Positions 1 through 6,920 of a stretch of 64,000 bases of DNA are shown piece after piece (within the stretch, counting starts at the first letter, position 1; every line of letters starts with the position of its first letter). Below the pieces are notes generated by a model, which was not told the DNA's origin, ran no database searches, and saw nothing but the letters and a program-made list of their open reading frames with translations. The position numbers and the translations under genes are program-made. This stretch comes from Mucilaginibacter endophyticus (GTDB lineage: Bacteria > Bacteroidota > Bacteroidia > Sphingobacteriales > Sphingobacteriaceae): the NCBI RefSeq assembly GCF_003351025.1, contig NZ_QPCG01000001.1, forward strand, positions 1,557,949 to 1,621,948, in the 5' to 3' direction.

Positions 1-1747
1 TACTACGCAGTTTTTCTAACTGGTGGTTTTTCAATATCGGGTGTTTTAATACCACGCAATGGCAATGCATTTTATCTTCATCCAACAGGTTGCCATTGTT
101 ACCGATGAAGGTAGCAAGGCTCATTACCAAGCGCTCACGGATTGGGTCAATCGGCGGGTTGGTTACCTGGGCGAAGAATTGCTTGAAGTAGCTTGACAGG
201 TGCTGTGGTTTATCCGAAAGGATAGCCAATGGCACGTCGGTACCCATTGAACCTACAGGCTCTTTGCCATCAAGCGCCATTGGCTTAATGATAGTATCGA
301 TATCTTCGCGACTGTAACCAAATACCTGCTGGTAACGGTATACAGAAGCTTCAGATAGGCTGGCGAAAGCCAAACGTGGTTCTGAAAGTTCACTCAGGTT
401 AATTTTATAATTTTCAAGCCAACGGCCGTAAGGCTGTTGTGATGCTACTTGTTTCTTGATCTCCTCATCGGTAATGATGCGGCCTTTTTCAGTATCGATC
501 AACAACATTTTACCAGGCTGTAAGCGGCCTTTACGTAAAACAGTGCTTTCGTCGATAGTTAAAGTACCAGCTTCTGATGCAGCTATAACACGGCCATCAT
601 TAGTTACCACAAAACGCAGCGGACGCAAGCCGTTACGGTCAAGCAATGCGCCTACCAGTTTACCATCGGTAAAGGTAATTGCAGCAGGGCCGTCCCATGG
701 CTCCATCAGCGTAGCGTGAAACTCATAGAAAGCTTTTTTAAGCGGATCCATTGCTTCGTTGCCATCCCATGCTTCGGGTACCAGCATCATCATTACGTGT
801 GGTAATGAACGGCCTGAGTGCAATAACACTTCGATGATGTTATCCAAACAGGCAGAGTCAGATTGGTTGTTATCAATCACAGGCAATAGCATCTCCATTT
901 CTTCGGCGGTGAAGTATGAAGAAGCGTATGATTTTAAGCCTGCGTAAAACCAGTTTAAGTTACCTGTTAAGGTGTTGATCTCGCCGTTGTGCGCAATTAA
1001 GCGGAATGGCTGAGCCAATTTCCATGACGGGAATGTATTGGTTGAAAAACGCGAGTGGATCATGGCAAAGCCAGATGCTATACGCGGATCAGAAAGGTCT
1101 GAATAGTATTTACGTAGCTGGTAAGTAGTAAGCTGGCCTTTGTAAATAATTGTTTTACAGCTTAATGATGTAAAATAGAAATTTTCAGAAGCACCGGCTA
1201 CGGTTTCGGTAATGGTTTTGTTGATATACCTTCTGAGCACGAATAACTTACGCTCAAAATCATCGGCATTGGTAATATGATGCGGACGGGCAATATAAAT
1301 TTGCTCAACATCGGGCTCGGCCTGACGGGCTGTTTCGCCAATAACCGACGAATCAACTACAAGTTTACGCTCGCCCAGTTTTTGCAAGCCTAATTTTTCA
1401 ATTGCATTGTTAATAATGGTACGGCAGGCCTTTTTCTGGGCCGAATCCTTGGGTAAGAAAATCATACCTACACCATACTCGCCGGGTTCCGGCAGGCTGA
1501 TCTCAAGGTTTGAGCATTCTTCCATTAAAAACTCATGGGGTAATTGTATCAATATACCCGCTCCGTCCCCGCTTTCGGGGTCGCATCCGCACGCACCACG
1601 GTGCTCCATGTTTTCAAGCATGGTCAACGCGTTATCGATGATTTCGTTGGTTTTATGACCGTTGATGTTGGCTATAAATCCCGTTCCGCACGAATCGTGT
1701 TCAAATTCCGGTCTGTAAAGACCCTGGTGGCTATCAGTTTGATCCAT
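1..1747 (-). CDS. gltB: Glutamate synthase large subunit, N-terminal part (cut by window edge)
   Basis: About 582 residues of the N-terminal part are visible; the frame runs off the left edge, so no stop is seen. It is the glutamine amidotransferase (class II, Ntn-type) part of glutamate synthase, which releases ammonia from glutamine for glutamate formation from 2-oxoglutarate. The start at 1747 gives MDQTDSHQGLYRPEFEHDSC followed by GTGF; Cys20 is the expected nucleophile exposed after removal of a short propeptide. Other family signatures are the HRGACGCDPESGDGAG segment, FAMIHSRFSTNTFPSW, RLIAHNGEINT, and GLRPLRFVVTNDGRVI. The visible C-terminal end has entered the central domain. A gltD partner is not in the window. 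Confidence 0.95.
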   Translation of the reverse strand, partial: MDQTDSHQGLYRPEFEHDSCGTGFIANINGHKTNEIIDNALTMLENMEHRGACGCDPESGDGAGILIQLPHEFLMEECSNLEISLPEPGEYGVGMIFLPKDSAQKKACRTIINNAIEKLGLQKLGERKLVVDSSVIGETARQAEPDVEQIYIARPHHITNADDFERKLFVLRRYINKTITETVAGASENFYFTSLSCKTIIYKGQLTTYQLRKYYSDLSDPRIASGFAMIHSRFSTNTFPSWKLAQPFRLIAHNGEINTLTGNLNWFYAGLKSYASSYFTAEEMEMLLPVIDNNQSDSACLDNIIEVLLHSGRSLPHVMMMLVPEAWDGNEAMDPLKKAFYEFHATLMEPWDGPAAITFTDGKLVGALLDRNGLRPLRFVVTNDGRVIAASEAGTLTIDESTVLRKGRLQPGKMLLIDTEKGRIITDEEIKKQVASQQPYGRWLENYKINLSELSEPRLAFASLSEASVYRYQQVFGYSREDIDTIIKPMALDGKEPVGSMGTDVPLAILSDKPQHLSSYFKQFFAQVTNPPIDPIRERLVMSLATFIGNNGNLLDEDKMHCHCVVLKHPILKNHQLEKLRS

Positions 1748-2065
1748 TGTTTAAATTAAACCGTTTATAATATTTATAAGGGGTGTAACCACGAAGTTAC
1801 CAAAACTCAAATAAATTATAAAATTTACGGTAATTTTTAAAGAATTCTAAAAAATCAATTATTTAAATCATAATTATTTAACATTATCTCAACAAAAAGA
1901 GATAAATATTATGATGTACAAAATGAAAGTACGAAAAAAATTATTTAGAATCAATATAAAGTTATACCAAACTTGTGCAATACATTTATTAAAGCTGACT
2001 TTTTAGCTATAACCAAATTAAATTTTGTGGTGTTTTTCTATATGGTTAGTAGGAATTGTGAGATC

Positions 2066-2107
2066 GGTTCGTAGTTAGCGGTTCACCAATGATGGTTGGG
2101 GGTTGGA
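2066..2107 (+). repeat. Degenerate heptamer array (GGTTNNN type), six units
   Basis: Six consecutive 7-mers read GGTTCGT, AGTTAGC, GGTTCAC, CAATGAT, GGTTGGG, GGTTGGA. The period of exactly 7 is seen directly. The array resembles the reverse complement of the units at 2383-2438, so the two form an inverted pair about 275 bp apart. Confidence 0.6.
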
Positions 2108-2289
2108 TTAATTGAGGGAAGTCGAGCTATCGGAGCAATAAACGGCAGAAAGCAACTGAGATGCAAAAGCCTTGTGAAATATGCTCGAAGAATTTTTTGT
2201 GCCGAAGGTACACAACCCTTTTGCAAGGTAAACGAACGAATAGTTTAATTGCCTGAACCGGAATTTATAGAATAAAGGAATTACTGAAA

Positions 2290-2320
2290 GACTTACGAAG
2301 TTTTCAAAACTTCGTAAGTC
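2290..2320. repeat. 31-bp perfect palindrome, copy 1
   Basis: The 15-nt arm GACTTACGAAGTTTT, one central base, then its exact reverse complement. The same palindrome with slightly different ends occurs at 12539-12571, so it is a dispersed hairpin element and not just a local terminator. It lies between the inverted heptamer arrays of this intergenic region. Confidence 0.8.
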
Positions 2321-2382
2321 TGAATATTAATTAAATAAGTTTTCCTTATAAATTGTATTGGTGGGAGCGATTACCCTTAGTT

Positions 2383-2438
2383 AACCATGTGCTATCAACC
2401 ATGAACCATGATCTATAGGCCATGAACTATCAACTACC
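2383..2438 (+). repeat. Degenerate heptamer array (AACCATG type), eight units
   Basis: Eight consecutive 7-mers: AACCATG, TGCTATC, AACCATG, AACCATG, ATCTATA, GGCCATG, AACTATC, AACTACC. The array runs through the stop codon of ppnP (minus strand, 2434-2436). It is the inverted partner of the 2066-2107 array. Confidence 0.7.
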
Positions 2439-2715
2439 TATAAGTACACAAATAAGAGCTCTGTACTTCTGTTTTTACTTTAAATGAGGTGTTGGCCTCA
2501 ATTTCAAATGTTTGCCCGCCTGTAAATGTTTGCCAATTGTCCTGGCCTGGCAGCAAGGCTTCAAGACTGCCTTCAATTACGGTCATGGTTTCGTGGCTTG
2601 ATGTGCCAAATTCATATTCGCCGGGTTCAATAACACCAATGGTTGAGCGCCCCAGAGGGGTAGTATATGCCAGTGACTTCACGGCACCTTCAAAATATTC
2701 GTTTACGTTGATCAT
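2434..2715 (-). CDS. ppnP: Pyrimidine/purine nucleoside phosphorylase (PpnP, formerly DUF1255/YaiE)
   Basis: 93 residues, the usual length of this single-domain cupin family. PpnP-type enzymes phosphorolyse a broad range of nucleosides to base plus ribose 1-phosphate in the cytoplasm. Recognisable family features are the start MINVNEYFEGAVKSLAY, the GVIEPGEYEFGTSSHETMTVIEG cupin strand pair, and the C-terminal SFKVKTEVQSSYLCTY. The stop codon lies inside a heptamer repeat array. It is monocistronic as far as can be seen. Confidence 0.9.
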   Translation of the reverse strand: MINVNEYFEGAVKSLAYTTPLGRSTIGVIEPGEYEFGTSSHETMTVIEGSLEALLPGQDNWQTFTGGQTFEIEANTSFKVKTEVQSSYLCTYR

Positions 2716-2879
2716 GTTTAAAAATTTCGGCCTAATATGGTTAAATAAAATGATTTGTATTATAATTGGGGCTTAACTATTGAAAGCCGCCGCATTGGCG
2801 AATGTTAAAATATGTGAAAAAAGTAATTTCGGTTGTGATTATTACTTCTTAAACATCGTTATTTGCATAAAATTTATAT

Positions 2880-3446
2880 ATGAGGAAAATCCAACTATTA
2901 ATGCTGTTCGTTTTATCAGCTATAATATTCCAGGGCTGTAAAAAGGACGTTGTTACTTCTGCTTCTACTACTTCCGATCAAATACTTGCTGCTACTATAA
3001 ACGGTACATCGTGGATTCCGGATGATGTTACCGCTACGATAACTTATGATACCGACGCTAAAACAAAATCATTTAATGTTGTTGGTACTGCCGACCTGAA
3101 AAGGGTAAAATGGACTATTACATTAAGTGATGCCACTGCTACCAATGTTAACACTTTTCCACTCGCCACTTATAAGGTTGATGCTACCAACAGGGTACAG
3201 ATGGCTTATTTTACTTCGGCAGGTGGGGTGGAATATGACCAGGTTGGTGTTGTTGAATCGGGATCTGGATCTATTATAATTACCGCTATTGATCCAACCA
3301 AAAACTTGATAACAGGTACATATAGCATGACCACTAAGAAAGTGAATTATAATCAGGATGGTTCTATTGAATCTATTGAAACGTCTCAGATTGCAAGTGG
3401 AACGTTCACTAATTTACCTTATACATTTGGTCAAAGCGCTCAATAA
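2880..3446 (+). CDS. Secreted lipoprotein, DUF6252-like, function unknown
   Basis: 188 residues. The N-terminus MRKIQLLMLFVLSAIIFQGC is a lipoprotein signal peptide with lipobox FQGC and lipidated Cys20, followed by KK. The mature part begins with a Ser/Thr-rich linker and has the pattern 'ATINGTSW' followed by beta-rich sequence, typical of small Bacteroidota surface lipoproteins of the DUF6252 group. No catalytic motif is visible. Expected at the outer membrane. It is followed by a bidirectional terminator shared with the convergent downstream gene. Confidence 0.75.
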   Translation: MRKIQLLMLFVLSAIIFQGCKKDVVTSASTTSDQILAATINGTSWIPDDVTATITYDTDAKTKSFNVVGTADLKRVKWTITLSDATATNVNTFPLATYKVDATNRVQMAYFTSAGGVEYDQVGVVESGSGSIIITAIDPTKNLITGTYSMTTKKVNYNQDGSIESIETSQIASGTFTNLPYTFGQSAQ

Positions 3447-3460
3447 GATATCAAATTATA

Positions 3461-3504
3461 AAATAAAAAGCCCTGAAGTGTTTATGCTTCAGGGCTTTTT
3501 ATTT
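3461..3504. terminator. Bidirectional intrinsic terminator
   Basis: Stem AAATAAAAAGCCCTGAAG (3461-3478), 8-nt loop, exact complementary arm 3487-3504. It carries A- and T-runs on both sides, so it can serve both convergent genes. Confidence 0.9.
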
Positions 3505-3512
3505 TGATCTCC

Positions 3513-3971
3513 TTATTGATAATGGCTAGGGTTTGTTGGTGTTGATGGATTAGGTGTTGGACTTGGTGTAGTTGGGCTCGACGGATTAGGTGTTGGGCTT
3601 GGGGTTGGCGCCGGAGTTGGCATATTTGGTGTGCTTGGCTGAGGCACCGGGTTTGGTGTATTAGGTGTTGGTGATGGGTTTGGCGTAGGCGTTGGTGTAG
3701 GAGCAGGTGTCGGTGTTGGCACCGGCATCGGCACACGGTTTGGATCCGTAGGTGTTGGTGTAGGTGCAGGATTTGGCGCCGGATCTGTTGGTTTTGGGGT
3801 TGGATCCGGTGTTTTTGGTTTCTTTTTATTTTTACCTGGTACGGTATCGGTTGCCATGCTGTACTTCGCTATTGAAACGCCGTTATTTTGAGACTTGTGG
3901 CCGTTGGCTGATGCAAATGAGCCAGCTAATGACAGGGCGATAGCTGCTGCTGCAATTCTTAGATTTTTCAT
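3513..3971 (-). CDS. Secreted Pro/Thr-rich low-complexity protein
   Basis: 152 residues. Residues 1-22 ([20 protein letters not shown]) form a signal peptide. After a short hydrophilic segment ending in a Lys-rich stretch (KNKKKPK), the rest of the protein is built of PTP, NPSPTP and PAPTPTP repeats. It looks like an extended wall- or envelope-spanning polypeptide; no domain is recognised. The repetitive DNA makes a long open reading frame in another frame as well, which is a shadow. Length variation between strains would be expected. Confidence 0.7.
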   Translation of the reverse strand: MKNLRIAAAAIALSLAGSFASANGHKSQNNGVSIAKYSMATDTVPGKNKKKPKTPDPTPKPTDPAPNPAPTPTPTDPNRVPMPVPTPTPAPTPTPTPNPSPTPNTPNPVPQPSTPNMPTPAPTPSPTPNPSSPTTPSPTPNPSTPTNPSHYQ

Positions 3972-4181
3972 ATTTTTTTCTTTTTATTTATGAAAAGTTA
4001 ACTAATAATATAACGTAGCGAGACTGTAAGAGTTTTAAAAAATTGAAATGAATCTAAGCTCCGTACTTGTTAATGGTGATTTTGCTATTCGTGATGCTGT
4101 AGCCGGATTCGTAAATGATTAATGTATTGCCAGTTTAAACCGCAAGCATTTATATTTGCAATACACCTGCAAACATTACCT

Positions 4182-4733
4182 ATGACCGAACTTGAAAAAA
4201 TGATAGCCGGCGAACTTTATAACGCCGGCGATGCTGAGCTTGTAGCCGCTCGTTCAAAAGCGCGACAACTATTTACACAATATAATGCTGCCAGTTATGA
4301 CGACAAGGAAACTAAAACTGCCATGCTAAAACAATTGCTTGGAAATTTTAAAGGTAATATAGATATCCAGTCGCCATTTTACTGCGATTATGGTTTTAAT
4401 ATCACAGCCGGCGATAACCTGTTCCTGAATTTCAATTGTATCATACTGGACTGTGCCCGTGTTACCTTTGGTGATAATGTTTTCCTTGCGCCTAATGTAC
4501 AGCTTTATACAGCGTATCACCCTCTAATAGCTGCTGAACGAATTAAAGGACCGGAATATGCTGCGCCCATTACCATTGGCGATAATGTGTGGCTGGGCGG
4601 TGGCGTAATTGTATGCCCGGGTGTTACTATCGGCGACAATACTACCATAGGTGCCGGAAGTGTAGTAACCAAAGATATCCCCGCAAATGTGTTAGCCGTC
4701 GGAAACCCTTGCCGGGTAATCAGGTCGCTTTGA
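4182..4733 (+). CDS. maa: Maltose O-acetyltransferase-type sugar acetyltransferase
   Basis: 183 residues from the ATG at 4182, the same length as classical maltose acetyltransferases. An upstream in-frame ATG at 4122 adds 20 unrelated residues and is rejected. The Maa N-terminal domain (TELEKMIAGELYNAGD) precedes a left-handed beta-helix of hexapeptide repeats (ITIGDNVWLGGGVIVCPGVTIGDNTTIGAGSVV). The likely catalytic His is H113 in LYTAYHP. The enzyme transfers acetyl from acetyl-CoA to a sugar hydroxyl in the cytoplasm. The exact sugar cannot be told from sequence. Confidence 0.88.
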   Translation: MTELEKMIAGELYNAGDAELVAARSKARQLFTQYNAASYDDKETKTAMLKQLLGNFKGNIDIQSPFYCDYGFNITAGDNLFLNFNCIILDCARVTFGDNVFLAPNVQLYTAYHPLIAAERIKGPEYAAPITIGDNVWLGGGVIVCPGVTIGDNTTIGAGSVVTKDIPANVLAVGNPCRVIRSL

Positions 4734-4744
4734 TTTGGTTAGGA

Positions 4745-5515
4745 TTAGCCAAAAGCATAAGGTTGATCCATTCCCTGGATCTGGATTTTGTATTGTGCAG
4801 GGAGAAGAGCATCCCTTAAAAACTTTCCTGGTTTAAGATTTTTTGTAACCTTATATATTTTTAATACGGGCCAAAGCCAGGCGGTTTTGCCCAACGGTAG
4901 TTGTTGGCTAACTTGTGTTGGTACGGTTAGTAATTGCGCCTGTTTTAGGATCTGATAACGAACAAAACCAAGATGCTTTTTGTATTGATGATACAAATCA
5001 ATAGTAAAAGCGCTATTGATGAGGTCGGTTTCAAGATGTTCCCCGCGCATTTGCAGGTATTGCTGATAATCGGCAGGCAAACCTGTTAAACGCATCCGTT
5101 CACCAACCTGATTAAATACGTTAAACACTTCAGTCTTTTCGGCTACACTTAAGGGATTTTCCAACAATTCATATGAGCGGATGGATAGGTCTATGAGTAA
5201 GAATAATACATCGCGATAGGTCCAGTCAGGTATTTGTGAGCCGCGAGATGTTTCAACGCCTTTGTGAATAGCAGTTATTTTATCGATAGCCTTCAAAGCT
5301 GCTTCACGCTCCGAAAAGAGAATCTGCCGGGAATAAGCCACCGTGCTAAACAGACGGCCCAAAGGATCTGCCGGAAGCTTACCTGTAAAATAAAGCCAAT
5401 CGACGGCTTTATTTAGCGCAAACTCAGCTGCCGCGCCCGCAAAAATAAACAGGATGGTATCTGCCTTCCCCCAAATCCTGCGCACTATCGAATGTTCATC
5501 CACAAAAAGTTCCAT
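4745..5515 (-). CDS. Oxygenase MpaB family protein (DUF2236)
   Basis: 256 residues. The pattern fits the DUF2236 / MpaB-rubber oxygenase-like fold: 'SIVRRIWGKADTILFIFAGAAAEFALNKAVDW', then 'DPLGRLFSTVAYSRQILFSE' and 'DWTYRDVLFLLIDLSIRSYELL'. Family members bind heme and many are uncharacterised oxygenases; the substrate here is unknown. The start lies 1 bp after the stop of the DUF2809 gene, so the two are surely co-transcribed and probably translationally coupled. Confidence 0.72.
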   Translation of the reverse strand: MELFVDEHSIVRRIWGKADTILFIFAGAAAEFALNKAVDWLYFTGKLPADPLGRLFSTVAYSRQILFSEREAALKAIDKITAIHKGVETSRGSQIPDWTYRDVLFLLIDLSIRSYELLENPLSVAEKTEVFNVFNQVGERMRLTGLPADYQQYLQMRGEHLETDLINSAFTIDLYHQYKKHLGFVRYQILKQAQLLTVPTQVSQQLPLGKTAWLWPVLKIYKVTKNLKPGKFLRDALLPAQYKIQIQGMDQPYAFG

Positions 5516-5516
5516 A

Positions 5517-5915
5517 CTATATAATGTTAGCTTTTGACAAGTTGTTTTTGGCCTGCCTGTAAAATAGTTCGGCTATTATTACTATAAATATGCCCACAGT
5601 ATAACAAAGTATATCTCCCGATGAAAATGATTGCCCAAGTAGTATGGCAGCCAATTTTGAGTTTTGTAAACCAAGGTGCTTAAGTAAGTTAAAGTACTGG
5701 GAAATTTCAACTATGTAAGAAAAGAACAACGCACCGATTGCAGCTTTAATCCAGGAGATATCGATCACGGTTTTTACAAAGCAATAAATAAGGATAACCA
5801 CTAAAAGATCGCCGCCAAAAGGGCGAATAAGGTCATCATGTATGTATACACCGATAAACACTTCAATTATAAAAAGTAGTAAAGTTAAGATGGCGTATGT
5901 TTTGTTTAATTTCAT
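5517..5915 (-). CDS. DUF2809 family membrane protein
   Basis: 132 residues with about four transmembrane helices (approximately 7-25, 35-53, 58-75, 102-122). The segments 'GGDLLVVILIYCFVKT', 'ALFFSYIVEISQYFNLLKHLGL' and 'FSSGDILCYTVGI' match the DUF2809 family. Function unknown; inner membrane. It is the first gene of a two-gene unit with the MpaB-like gene, with 1 bp between stop and start. A membrane partner for a heme oxygenase-like protein is a reasonable guess only. Confidence 0.75.
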   Translation of the reverse strand: MKLNKTYAILTLLLFIIEVFIGVYIHDDLIRPFGGDLLVVILIYCFVKTVIDISWIKAAIGALFFSYIVEISQYFNLLKHLGLQNSKLAAILLGQSFSSGDILCYTVGIFIVIIAELFYRQAKNNLSKANII

Positions 5916-6124
5916 TTGGTTTTATAAAAGTACTTTGTGTTTCAAAGTTAATAAATGTTTTTATATCCGCAATCGGCAAACCTATTTTTTATCCTTGGGG
6001 AGGGCTGTTCTTTATCTGAGCTGCTAACTTTTGTGGTCTTTTATGATTGTTTAAAACTTGAATGCTAATTTTTATAGTTTTTAAATTGCAACTGGTATAC
6101 TTGTATTTTAATTTAAGCAGGTAT

Positions 6125-6688
6125 ATGGTAAACGCAGTTTTTGAGTTTGAATTTAATAATCAGGTTATTGAGTTTGATATAAGCGATAAGGATTTGATGA
6201 TAAACGCCACAGAGATGGGCAAAATATTCGGAAAAAATCCGGCCGAGTTTTTAAAGTTGAAGCAAACCAAAGATTTTATAGAAGAACTGAAAAATTTGCC
6301 CTTACCTTTTAATGAAGCAAACGAAGAGCGGAGCTATGCCGATAGTCAGGCCGATCTGGAATCGATGATATTTGTAAATAAGATAGATGGTTTATGGATG
6401 TGCGAGATCCTGGCATTGAAATTTGCCGGCTGGCTAAACCCTAAATTTGAGGTTTGGGTTTACAGTACCATACGGGAGTTTCTACCCAATTTGCGGGATA
6501 ATAATGAAGCCTACAAGCAAATTGTAAAGTTTGAAGATCAACTGGAAAAGCTGGTGAAAAAATTACAAGGCAATGCAGATTTCCAATCGTATATGCTATT
6601 GCAGGAAAAGCTGAAAAAGCTGCCTTACAGGATCAAACGAAATAACCAGGCTACTTTAAGACAGTATAGGCAGTTAAAGGCAATCTAA
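6125..6688 (+). CDS. KilA-N domain protein
   Basis: 187 residues from the ATG at 6125; the longer frame from 6062 adds a hydrophobic stretch unlike the family. Residues about 5-110 form a KilA-N domain ('LMINATEMGKIFGKNPAEFLKL', 'GLWMCEILALKFAGWLNPKFEVWVYSTIREF'), a DNA-binding fold common in phage antirepressor-type proteins. Residues about 120-187 are a charged coiled-coil tail. No phage genes surround it, so it is an orphan. It could be a domesticated prophage regulator or a member of the chromosomal KilA-N/ORF6N group seen in many Bacteroidota. Confidence 0.82.
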   Translation: MVNAVFEFEFNNQVIEFDISDKDLMINATEMGKIFGKNPAEFLKLKQTKDFIEELKNLPLPFNEANEERSYADSQADLESMIFVNKIDGLWMCEILALKFAGWLNPKFEVWVYSTIREFLPNLRDNNEAYKQIVKFEDQLEKLVKKLQGNADFQSYMLLQEKLKKLPYRIKRNNQATLRQYRQLKAI

Positions 6689-6697
6689 TAATTTTCT

Positions 6698-6724
6698 GCG
6701 GAGAAGGCATGTCGCCTTCTCCGC
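6698..6724 (+). terminator. Hairpin terminator after the KilA-N gene
   Basis: Perfect 11-bp stem GCGGAGAAGGC / GCCTTCTCCGC with a 5-nt loop, then TTTACTTT. The T-run is imperfect, so efficiency is uncertain. Confidence 0.65.
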
Positions 6725-6920
6725 TTTACTTTCCTCTTTCGACAATATTGCCAAACCCTGTTTTGCCAACTTAATGTCATTAAATCGCTGTTGATTTAGT
6801 ATTAAATAATTGTAATCCTATTTTTTTTACTTTCGCTTTTTATTAGTTCCCGGCGCAAACCAGGTTTGATCATCTCCTGCCGATCAGTCCTTGGGGGAAG
6901 CTAAAAGCAACGTGTTTTTC

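Larger units (their letters stand above)
1748..2433. other. 686-bp intergenic region with inverted heptamer arrays and a palindrome
   Basis: No convincing gene. It holds the AT-rich upstream region of gltB (1748-2040), a degenerate 7-bp array (2066-2107), a 31-bp palindrome (2290-2320), and most of a second, inverted 7-bp array (2383-2438). The segment 2113-2240 is GC-richer than its flanks and, read on the minus strand, gives a short open stretch rich in Leu, Arg and Pro without a convincing start. It may be a gene relic or a repeat. Confidence 0.6.

Noticed and set aside
2066..2438. CRISPR array
   Set aside because: Units are 7 bp with no spacers, and no cas genes are in the window.
3482..3736. 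Alternative frame rich in His, Gln and Leu over the Pro/Thr-repeat gene
   Set aside because: It is the same DNA repeat read in another frame, without signal peptide or good start.
6891..6920. TTG start 10 codons upstream for the sulfatase gene
   Set aside because: The ATG at 6921 begins closer to the first membrane helix and no ribosome site supports the TTG.
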